Assembly: GCA_003165115.1 (NCBI GenBank)
Contig: PLSJ01000364.1
Location: forward strand, 1 to 12,990
DNA length: 12,990 nt
Source: Syntrophaceae bacterium
GTDB taxonomy: Bacteria; Desulfobacterota; Syntrophorhabdia; Syntrophorhabdales; WCHB1-27
Direction of reading: 5' to 3'
Part shown: in pieces, positions 6,946 to 12,990 of the stretch
How positions within the stretch are numbered: position 1 is the stretch's first letter
How the letters are laid out: each line of letters begins with the position of its first letter
The notes under the pieces: generated by a model
Seen by the model: the letters and a program-made list of their open reading frames with translations, nothing else
Told to the model about the DNA's origin: nothing
The model's database searches: none
Position numbers and translations under genes: made by a program

Positions 6946-7287
6946 ATGTTCGGGAAATGCGGCAAGGACGGCTACATTCAGGCATTGGACGGAATCGCGC
7001 TAAAGACCCTGGTCCACGGCGACAAGACGTTGATGGCGGAGTTTCTCCTGCAAAAAGATGCCGTTCTGCCATTTCATTCGCATCCCCAGGAGCAGACCGG
7101 CTACCTGGTCGCAGGACGGATCAGGCTGACCATCGGGGCGGATGTTCATGAGGTGATGCCGGGGGATAGCTGGTGCATTCCGGGCGGCGTGCTCCACGGC
7201 GCCGACATTATCGAGGAATCGGTGGCCCTGGAAGTATTCTCTCCGGTGAGGGAGGATTACCTGCCATCGAAGGCGAAGACCGGCTGA
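6946..7287 (+). CDS. Small single-domain cupin protein
   Basis: The 113-residue product is a single cupin barrel, typical in length for stand-alone cytoplasmic cupins. Motif 1 is PFHSHPQEQTGYLVAG with H44, H46 and Q50 (or E49) as likely metal ligands; motif 2 is PGDSWCIPGGVLHG with H84 as the remaining ligand. Such proteins bind a divalent metal and serve as small isomerases, dioxygenases or sensors; the exact activity cannot be told. The frame is open upstream to 6874, but the ATG at 6946 is preferred: it follows a purine-rich GAGGGGGGAAG site, and the upstream extension is arginine-rich and unlike a cupin. The gene stands alone, divergent from the MFS operon and convergent with the next gene (21-base gap, no clear terminator seen). 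Confidence 0.85.
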   Translation: MFGKCGKDGYIQALDGIALKTLVHGDKTLMAEFLLQKDAVLPFHSHPQEQTGYLVAGRIRLTIGADVHEVMPGDSWCIPGGVLHGADIIEESVALEVFSPVREDYLPSKAKTG

Positions 7288-7308
7288 GCGCATAACCCGG
7301 CGTTCGTT

Positions 7309-7878
7309 CTACCCGGACTCCTTCTCCCAGAAGAGCATCTGCTTGATCCTCGTCATCAGGGCAGGGATGACCGCAACATTCTTCACGGGCTGAAGCTCTT
7401 TCCACTCCCGCCAGTCCCCCAGCAATTCCTGGTGCAGCTCCATACAGCCCCGGTGAAACCCCACTTCCGAGCCGGGGTTCACGTGGCGCGCACATATCGC
7501 CACCTCTTCACACAATCTTTCCTTTTCCTTTTCGGGCGCATTGAAGACCACGACCCTGGTGGCCCTGTCCGGGTCCCCCGAACCGAAGCGCCCCCTGAGC
7601 CTCCTCTCGCCCAGGAACCGGGTCTCGAATTCGCCGATCAGGCCGAGGCACTCCTCTTCGTCTTTCACGACCGCGACCACCTTCCAGCATGTACCGGCCG
7701 GGCCGAGACGAAGCACGCGCTTCCCTTCCCTGAGCTGGTCGTAGAGAGAGGTAATGCAGGGGACACATGTCCCATAGATTGCCTGTTTGGTCGCGGCCAG
7801 ATGCGGGTCGCTTTCAAAGCTCACCCACTTCAGTGCCTTCTCCGTGTAATATCGCCTGTCGAAGTAAAACTTCCCCAT
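7309..7878 (-). CDS. Unrecognised cysteine-rich soluble protein
   Basis: I do not recognise this 189-residue protein. It has no signal peptide or membrane helix. It carries seven cysteines (38, 41, 64, 77, 123, 129, 145), including a CVPC pair at 38-41 and a C-x-H-rich region (CARHVNPGSEVGFHRGC, 129-145) with H132, H142 and H149, which could bind a metal or form a redox centre. Hydrophobic strands such as CWKVVAVV and ATRVVVFNAP alternate with charged helices, suggesting a compact alpha/beta fold. The ATG at 7878 gives MGKFYFDRRYY; an in-frame GTG at 7902 would add eight residues, and neither has a strong ribosome site. It is transcribed alone, divergent from the histidine kinase and convergent with the cupin. 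Codon pattern and charge distribution look like a genuine gene. Confidence 0.7.
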   Translation of the reverse strand: MGKFYFDRRYYTEKALKWVSFESDPHLAATKQAIYGTCVPCITSLYDQLREGKRVLRLGPAGTCWKVVAVVKDEEECLGLIGEFETRFLGERRLRGRFGSGDPDRATRVVVFNAPEKEKERLCEEVAICARHVNPGSEVGFHRGCMELHQELLGDWREWKELQPVKNVAVIPALMTRIKQMLFWEKESG

Positions 7879-7943
7879 CTCTTTTCTTCTGTATGGTACC
7901 ACTTTTCCCTGGTTCTTTCTTCAATACCTGTCCCGACTCGTCC

Positions 7944-7972
7944 TTTATGTCGCAAGGGCACTATGTTATAAT
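7944..7972 (+). promoter_or_regulatory. Promoter of the hybrid histidine kinase gene
   Basis: A perfect TATAAT (7967-7972) lies 17 bases after the weak -35 TTTATG (7944-7949), giving a start near 7979. That leaves a leader of about 12 bases to the ATG at 7991 or about 80 bases to the ATG at 8060. Confidence 0.5.
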
Positions 7973-7990
7973 TGTTCAGGGTCATCAACT

Positions 7991-10381
7991 ATGTCTACTC
8001 ATAATTGCCCGTCCGGTCAAACCCCGGTTTCGGGGAATGGAGGTCGTATTCCTTCAGAAATGGGAATCAGGAAGAGAATCGTTGTGCTCCTCCTTCTCCT
8101 CTTCGTTCCGCTTCTCCTCCTTGAGTCTTTCACCTATTACAAATGGTTCCAGGAACGCAAAAAAGTCGAAATGCAGGCCAACCTGGAAATTGCCAGGACG
8201 GTGGCGAAAACATTCGATGCTTTCATACAGGACGTTCTCCACACCCAGCTTGCTATAGGCATGGCGGCCACCGCGTCCCCCGCCCCCTCGGCCGCATCTC
8301 TCCTCCACATGTTACGGGAAGCCGAAAGAGTAAATCCGGCCCTCCGGTCGTTTGCATGGGCAGGCCCCGATGGGGTGAACCTCGTGACCACGAATCCGAG
8401 GATAGCGAACCGGAAGATTGCGATAGAGGACCAGTTCTTAAGGATCCTCTCGGGCGAGGAATGGCGCGTGACCGATATTTATCCCTCTCCCTACACGGGG
8501 GAGCAGGTCTTTATGGTGCTCAGGGGAATCCGGGACCAAAAAGGCGCGTTTCTGGGCATGGTCACCGCCATTGTCGTCGCGGATAAGCTGGACCGGCTGC
8601 TGGCCGTCCAACGGTCGAAGGGCGCGGGCATAAGTCTCGTCGACAGCCGGGGTATCCACGTGTACCGCTCACCCACCGCACGGTTTACAGCCGTGCGGTG
8701 GGACTGGCTCAAAAGTTATCCTGTCATCGCGGATGCGCTCAGGGGAAAAGAGGTTGTCGCCACGGTTGTATCGGGATTGTCCGGGACGAGACGGCTGATC
8801 GCGTTCGCCCCTGTCCCTTCCATCGGTTGGGTCGCCGCCGCGAGCCTGGCGGAAACCGTGATGATCGGAGCCATTATCGGGACGCTTTTGCCTCAGGCAA
8901 TCTTGATCCTGCTTGTCGCCATAGCGGCTTTCGGCGCTGCCATTGCATTTTCCCGCCCTATCTCGGCCTCAATCGTGAAACTCCGTAACTATGCCCTGGC
9001 GCTCGGACGCGGAGAGGTCCGGGATTTGACCATGGCCACAGGACCCGGTGAGCTTAAGGACCTCGCCGACGCCTTTAACGATATGGCGGGGAAGGTCCGG
9101 TTGCGCGAGGAGGAGCTTCGCGAGGCCCGCGACGACCTGGAGCGGCGGGTCGAGGAGAGGACCGAGGAGCTGCGGAAGGCATATGAAAAGCTCAAAGAGG
9201 AAGCGGAGGAGAGGCAGCACATGGAGGAGCAGCTCCGCCAGTCTCACAAGCTGGAGGCCGTCGGCACCCTCGCCGGCGGCATAGCCCATGACTTCAACAA
9301 CATGCTTGCCGTCGTCCTCGGGAATGCCGAGCTGGCTCTCGACGACCTGGAAGACAATGACGAAGCGCGCCATTATATCGACCAAATCGTGAAGGCGTCG
9401 AAGCGTGCAAGGGATCTGGTCAGGCAAATCCTTACGTTCAGCAGAAAGAGCGAACACGGAAAGGACCCCTTGATCTTGACCGCCCTGATCAAAGAGACAT
9501 ACGAGCTTCTTCGTGCTTCTCTCCCGAGCACCATCCACATGGAACTCGATGTGCGCGCGGGCTTCGACACGATCATGGGCGATCCTTCCCAGATCCAGCA
9601 GGTGCTGATGAATCTTGCCACCAACGCGGCGTACGCGATGGAAGAAAGAGGGGGGACCCTTTCGATCGGCCTCTCCAACTCCACCTTTACGCGTCTCGAT
9701 AGGATGCCCGGGCCCGATATGGAACCGGGCACTTACGTGCAGCTCTGCGTAGGGGATACGGGAACCGGCATATCCGGGGACGTGCAAAAAAGGATGTTCG
9801 AGCCGTTCTTTACCACGAAGAAGCCGGGTGAAGGAACCGGCATGGGGCTTGCGGTGGTGTATGGCATCGTAAAGAACCACAAGGGTGTAATTTCCGTGGA
9901 GAGCAAGGCGGACGTTGGATCGACCTTCACCATCTTCCTGCCCTGTGCCGAGACCGCGCAAAGAGAAAGGCCGGAGCAGGCCGGGGCCGCTCCCGGCGGC
10001 AGGGAAAGGATACTGCTGGTGGACGACGAGCCGGCGGTCGTCGAGATGGCTTCCCGAACCCTCAGGCGTCTCGGCTATGACGTGGTTGCCGACACCAGCG
10101 GCAGCCGGGCGCTAGGGACTTTCCTGGAAGACCCCCGGCGCTTTGACCTCGTCATCACCGATCAGATGATGCCCGGCCTTACCGGTATCGATCTCGCGCA
10201 AAGGATGCTGGAGGTGAGAAAAGACCTCCCCATCATTCTTATTACGGGGTATAGCGAGACCGTCTCACCGGAACAGGCGACGTCGGCCGGCATCAGCGAG
10301 CTTGTCATGAAGCCCCTCGCTAAAGAGGAAATGGCGGAAACCGTCCGCCGGGTACTGGACGGGCGAACCGGGAATCGATAA
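7991..10381 (+). CDS. Membrane hybrid sensor histidine kinase: Cache-like sensor, HAMP, HisKA, HATPase, receiver
   Basis: The 796-residue product is an inner-membrane sensor kinase. A hydrophobic anchor (about 30-45) and second helix (about 291-320) bracket a periplasmic domain of about 240 residues resembling a double Cache ligand sensor (FAWAGPDGVNLVTTNP, later ISLVDSRGIHVYRSP). HAMP (about 321-375) and a charged coiled coil (about 373-420) lead to the H-box IAHDFNN with phosphoacceptor H433, N-box NLATNAAYAM (N541, N545), GDTGTGIS (588-595) and GEGTGMGL (613-620). A C-terminal receiver (about 672-790) has D678/D679, phosphoacceptor D724, T752 and K774 intact. No separate regulator or output domain is adjacent, so phosphate is probably passed to a distant partner, or the receiver modulates the kinase. 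The ATG at 8060 (MGIRKRIVVLL) is a plausible alternative start that places the anchor at the N-terminus, though its GGAGG is 16 bases away. Confidence 0.93.
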   Translation: MSTHNCPSGQTPVSGNGGRIPSEMGIRKRIVVLLLLLFVPLLLLESFTYYKWFQERKKVEMQANLEIARTVAKTFDAFIQDVLHTQLAIGMAATASPAPSAASLLHMLREAERVNPALRSFAWAGPDGVNLVTTNPRIANRKIAIEDQFLRILSGEEWRVTDIYPSPYTGEQVFMVLRGIRDQKGAFLGMVTAIVVADKLDRLLAVQRSKGAGISLVDSRGIHVYRSPTARFTAVRWDWLKSYPVIADALRGKEVVATVVSGLSGTRRLIAFAPVPSIGWVAAASLAETVMIGAIIGTLLPQAILILLVAIAAFGAAIAFSRPISASIVKLRNYALALGRGEVRDLTMATGPGELKDLADAFNDMAGKVRLREEELREARDDLERRVEERTEELRKAYEKLKEEAEERQHMEEQLRQSHKLEAVGTLAGGIAHDFNNMLAVVLGNAELALDDLEDNDEARHYIDQIVKASKRARDLVRQILTFSRKSEHGKDPLILTALIKETYELLRASLPSTIHMELDVRAGFDTIMGDPSQIQQVLMNLATNAAYAMEERGGTLSIGLSNSTFTRLDRMPGPDMEPGTYVQLCVGDTGTGISGDVQKRMFEPFFTTKKPGEGTGMGLAVVYGIVKNHKGVISVESKADVGSTFTIFLPCAETAQRERPEQAGAAPGGRERILLVDDEPAVVEMASRTLRRLGYDVVADTSGSRALGTFLEDPRRFDLVITDQMMPGLTGIDLAQRMLEVRKDLPIILITGYSETVSPEQATSAGISELVMKPLAKEEMAETVRRVLDGRTGNR

Positions 10382-10385
10382 TCCC

Positions 10386-10400
10386 GTCCCTTTCGGGGAC
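10386..10400 (+). terminator. Hairpin after the histidine kinase gene
   Basis: GTCCC (10386-10390) and GGGAC (10396-10400) form a short hairpin four bases after the stop codon. No T-run follows, so it is a weak terminator candidate or an RNA 3'-end stabiliser. Confidence 0.25.
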
Positions 10401-10453
10401 GTCACTGTCCCTTGCCCGTGACCCCACATGCAACCTCAGCTTCTCAAAATACT

Positions 10454-10481
10454 TTGACGGCGGCGTGTCTCGTGCTACAAT
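10454..10481 (+). promoter_or_regulatory. Promoter of the alpha/beta hydrolase gene
   Basis: TTGACG (10454-10459) and TACAAT (10476-10481) are 16 bases apart, each matching consensus at five of six positions, predicting a start near 10488. This leaves a leader of about 110 bases before the ATG at 10598 and argues against translation from the in-frame ATG at 10412, which lies upstream of the promoter. Confidence 0.6.
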
Positions 10482-10597
10482 TCCTTCAGTGTCGTTCGCC
10501 CGTTAACCGTCTGCGCCGCATGAAGGCTCAAAGTCAGCATAACGAGCCGCCGAAAGGCAAGCCGGGGCCCGGGAAATCCAAGAAGGCAGGAGGAGCC

Positions 10598-11644
10598 ATG
10601 ACGAATAACCGGTCACTTATCGTGCTCGTTGCGACGCTGCTTTTGGTCCCTGGAATAACCCACGCGGCGTCCGCGGCGAAGATCGCCGCGGAGACATTTT
10701 TTGTCCATGCATCGGATCCCGGGATCGAGCTGTATGTACTGAACAAGCACCTGGCCGGGAAAAAGACCTTCCCCCCGAATAAGGCGGTGCTTTTTGTCCA
10801 CGGTGCGACGTACCCCTCCGAGACGATGTTCGACATCGATCTTCCCGGCGGCTCCTGGATGGATTATGCGGCCGCACGTGGCTACGACGCCTACCTCGTC
10901 GACATCCGGGGCTATGGCCGCTCCACCAGGCCGCCGTCCATGGACGTCCCCCCGGACCGGAACCCGGCCTTCGCCACCACAGCGGATGCGGTAAAAGATG
11001 TGGGCGCCGCGGTCGACTTCATTCTCAAGCGCCGCAACATCGACAGGATGAACCTCGTCGGCTGGTCCTGGGGAACAACCATCATGGGCGCCTTCACCGC
11101 CCAGAATAACGATAAGGTCGTCAAGCTCGTCCTCTACGCGCCGCTCTGGCTTCTCAAGGAGCCGCCGCCCTTCTCGGGAAGCGGCGCATACCGCTCCGTC
11201 ACCAAGGAGTCCGCCAGGGATCGGGGCCTGCGGGGCATTCCTGACGCCCGCAAGGAGGAGATAAGCCCCAAGGCCTGGTTCGACAAATGGTGGGAGGCGA
11301 ACCTGGCGGCGGACCCCGCGGGAGCCAGGCAAACACCGCCGGTTGTAAGGGCCCCTAACGGCGTCCTCAAGGACGTGGTCGATTTCCTGGGACAAGGCAA
11401 GCCGTTGTACGATCCGGCGCTCATCCGCGTGCCGACCCTGCTGATCGTGGCGGAATGGGACCAGGACACGCCGCTCTTCATGGCCCAGGAAATCTTTGCC
11501 AGGCTCGCCAACGCGCCCTACAAACGGGAAGTGATATTGGCCGCGGGCACCCACACGATCGCTGTCGAGAAAAATCGCATGGAGCTGATCAGGGAGGTCC
11601 AGCGCTTTCTGGATGAATTGCAGGAGGGGAATCGACCGTGGTGA
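10598..11644 (+). CDS. Exported alpha/beta hydrolase
   Basis: The 348-residue product starts with a clear Sec signal peptide (MTNNRSLIVLVATLLLVPG, likely cleavage after THA at residue 23), so it should act in the periplasm or outside. The mature part is an alpha/beta hydrolase: oxyanion HGA at 68-70, strand-turn YLVDIRGYGRST (99-110), nucleophile elbow GWSWG with S157, a likely acid D288 or D290 in AEWDQDTP, and H319 in GTHT. Substrates of such enzymes range from esters to epoxides and cannot be deduced here; the lid region (about 185-260) is rich in W and P. The ATG at 10598 is chosen because AGGAGG precedes it, the signal peptide begins there and the promoter lies between it and the earlier in-frame ATGs at 10412 and 10520. 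Its last 56 bases overlap the converging lytic transglycosylase gene. Confidence 0.88.
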   Translation: MTNNRSLIVLVATLLLVPGITHAASAAKIAAETFFVHASDPGIELYVLNKHLAGKKTFPPNKAVLFVHGATYPSETMFDIDLPGGSWMDYAAARGYDAYLVDIRGYGRSTRPPSMDVPPDRNPAFATTADAVKDVGAAVDFILKRRNIDRMNLVGWSWGTTIMGAFTAQNNDKVVKLVLYAPLWLLKEPPPFSGSGAYRSVTKESARDRGLRGIPDARKEEISPKAWFDKWWEANLAADPAGARQTPPVVRAPNGVLKDVVDFLGQGKPLYDPALIRVPTLLIVAEWDQDTPLFMAQEIFARLANAPYKREVILAAGTHTIAVEKNRMELIREVQRFLDELQEGNRPW

Positions 11645-12830
11645 TCCCCGAATCCCAGATGATATAGAATTTGTCCAGATAGATCTTTGTTTCCAGGGGC
11701 AGGCGGCAGGTCCATTCGCTTCCGCACAGCTTTACCGATTTTTCGACCCTTTTCGACCCGCAGTTGTATGCCGCGGCCAGGTACATGCCCACGGTCTTGA
11801 GGTCTTTCGCGATAAGCGGCAAGTGCCTGTCCGGCAGGTCCGACAGGTCGGAATCGAAGAGCAGCAAGGATGCCTTGGCCGCGTTTACGTGGTCCGTGCA
11901 GCCCGTGATAAAATCCTTTATCAGCCCTGCCTGCGGGTACTTGCTCCGAAGCCTTTTATACGTGGGAGGAATGATCTGAAACAGGCCCATGGCCCCCGCG
12001 GATGACCTGCTGTAGGCGTATGCGTTGACCGTGTTTGCGCCCATGATGGTGAGCACCTCGTGCACAAGGTCGGTCTCTTTGCCTTTCGGGCAGCTCCTGA
12101 ACCTGGCGGGGTCGATATGTTCGATAATCGAAAGGGCCAGGGAGACGTCCGTCGGTATGTCGGTTGACAGCCGTTGAAATCCGTATAGTCTGGTTTGCCT
12201 CCTCTCGAGGTCCTTGCCGGCCAGCGCTATCTGCGTCGTGAGATAATCGAGCCCGGCCCGGCGTACCTGCGGGGTGTCGATCTGAGGGCTGTAAGGTGTG
12301 TAGACGACTTCCCTGAAACTGTTCCCGCCGGCCCGTACCGTTGTCCGCAAAGCCAGCACGACCATGTTCTCGGGATAGGCTATTTCAAACCTCGATCCTA
12401 CGCCGTTCCTGCGGACTATCCTGACGTCGAACCCTTCCGTGACCCGCCCGTCGGCACTTACCAGTACTTCCCGGATGTTCCTCTCTTTCAAATCCTCCAC
12501 GGCCAGAAGGAAATTCGGCCTTACGGTCCTTTGGACGAGGACCTTTTCCCTCCTTCGTCCCCTTCTACCGACCACAACCCTCCTCTTTCCGACCGAAACC
12601 AGGCTGCCCGCAATCCTGCCCCTGAGAAACTCCTGCCCTCTTGCGATGTCGTCTCTGATGTCGAACCCGGTCTCGCCGGGGCCGTCCTTGTCGACGGGGT
12701 CAAGGAGCGTGCTTTCCCCGGAACAACCGCTTACCTCCTGCCGCAAAGGAACGTCGCCTGCCCCGGCCGTCCCGTGGGCCGCGAGGACGACACCGAGTAC
12801 CATTGCCGCAAACACAATCCATTTTTTCAT
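11589..12830 (-). CDS. Exported SLT-type lytic transglycosylase (MltC-like layout possible)
   Basis: The 413-residue protein has an N-terminal signal sequence (MKKWIVFAAMVLGVVLAA, cleavage near residue 22-24) and acts on peptidoglycan in the periplasm. A strongly basic segment (81-104, KRRVVVGRRGRRR) precedes a domain of unknown role (about 104-215), then the SLT domain (about 225-395). E237 in LSIIEHID is the probable catalytic acid; SSAGAMGLFQIIPPTY (276-291) and LAAAYNCGSKRV (351-362) are classic SLT motifs. About 39 residues separate E237 from S276, where about ten are usual, so the active-site loop carries an insertion including C247. An N-terminal domain before SLT also occurs in MltC, but I cannot confirm homology. 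ATG 12830 is chosen for its signal peptide; the ribosome site (AGAGAAG) is weak. The last 18 residues are antisense to the hydrolase 3' end. Confidence 0.85.
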   Translation of the reverse strand: MKKWIVFAAMVLGVVLAAHGTAGAGDVPLRQEVSGCSGESTLLDPVDKDGPGETGFDIRDDIARGQEFLRGRIAGSLVSVGKRRVVVGRRGRRREKVLVQRTVRPNFLLAVEDLKERNIREVLVSADGRVTEGFDVRIVRRNGVGSRFEIAYPENMVVLALRTTVRAGGNSFREVVYTPYSPQIDTPQVRRAGLDYLTTQIALAGKDLERRQTRLYGFQRLSTDIPTDVSLALSIIEHIDPARFRSCPKGKETDLVHEVLTIMGANTVNAYAYSRSSAGAMGLFQIIPPTYKRLRSKYPQAGLIKDFITGCTDHVNAAKASLLLFDSDLSDLPDRHLPLIAKDLKTVGMYLAAAYNCGSKRVEKSVKLCGSEWTCRLPLETKIYLDKFYIIWDSGITTVDSPPAIHPESAGPP

Positions 12831-12905
12831 CGCTTCTCTGCCTTTCCCCTACCGAAACATAAGAAACGTCGCGCGAGAACAGGTGCCGTCCGAACCGCAC
12901 GGCAG

Positions 12906-12935
12906 ATTCTATACCGGAAGAAAGCACGGAAGCAA
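12906..12935 (-). promoter_or_regulatory. Candidate promoter of the lytic transglycosylase gene
   Basis: TAGAAT (12911-12906, five of six matches) lies 18 bases after TTGCTT (12935-12930, three of six matches), giving a start near 12899 and a leader of about 70 bases. The rest of 12831-12990 shows no other feature. Confidence 0.35.
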
Positions 12936-12990
12936 AGATAAAAATGACCGCCCTTTTCATAAGGCGCCGGATTGTCGCGCGGGACCGGTG

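Noticed and set aside
8969..9961. Minus-strand open frame (330 codons) inside the histidine kinase.
   Set aside because: It is antisense to the HisKA and HATPase motifs and has no ribosome site or domain.
10412..10597. N-terminal extension of the hydrolase frame from ATG 10412 or 10520.
   Set aside because: A good promoter lies inside it, neither ATG has a ribosome site, and the signal peptide with AGGAGG begins at 10598.
10613..11554. Minus-strand open frame (313 codons) inside the hydrolase gene.
   Set aside because: It is a shadow of the alpha/beta hydrolase, which has signal peptide, promoter and catalytic motifs.
12700..12960. Minus-strand frame starting MKRAVIFIFASVLSSG with a signal-like N-terminus.
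   Set aside because: Most of it overlaps the transglycosylase start in another frame, its remainder is Arg-rich low-complexity, and the predicted promoter lies inside it.

Overview
The window is about 13 kb of GC-rich, densely coded bacterial chromosome with no sign of a mobile element, CRISPR array, rRNA or tRNA. Several features suggest an anaerobic deltaproteobacterial-type Gram-negative (Desulfobacterota or Syntrophobacterota-like): a Pat-type acetyltransferase fused to an acyl-CoA synthetase module, a hybrid histidine kinase with a C-terminal receiver, and an exported lytic transglycosylase. This assignment is inference; nothing here fixes the taxon.

Layout. Positions 1-2027 (minus) carry an MgtA-type Mg2+ P-type ATPase whose C-terminus runs off the left edge. 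Upstream lies a long leader (about 2028-2391) behind a good sigma70-type promoter. The leader holds a 21-codon ORF with a strong Shine-Dalgarno and an acidic, proline-containing N-terminus, followed by RNA segments that could form mutually exclusive antiterminator and terminator hairpins. The leader is separated by a terminator-like element (2431-2458) from a three-gene minus-strand operon. In order of transcription this encodes a DHA2-type MFS exporter (6772-5381), a PatZ-like acyl-CoA synthetase/GNAT fusion lacking the first half of its ATP-grasp domain (5365-2936), and a PaaI-like hotdog thioesterase (2909-2487).

From 6946 a small cupin is transcribed rightward, divergent from the MFS operon. 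It converges on an unrecognised cysteine-rich protein (7878-7309, minus). Divergent from that is a large membrane hybrid histidine kinase (7991-10381, plus), then a secreted alpha/beta hydrolase with its own promoter (10598-11644). A secreted lytic transglycosylase (12830-11589, minus) converges on the hydrolase, and the two 3' ends overlap by 56 bp.

The most notable item is the mgtA leader. Its short ORF resembles the enterobacterial MgtL principle in position, N-terminal composition and link to an apparent attenuator, though not in overall sequence. The operon 6772-2487 looks like a unit linking export, acyl-CoA metabolism and protein acylation. The remaining genes look like independent single-gene units.
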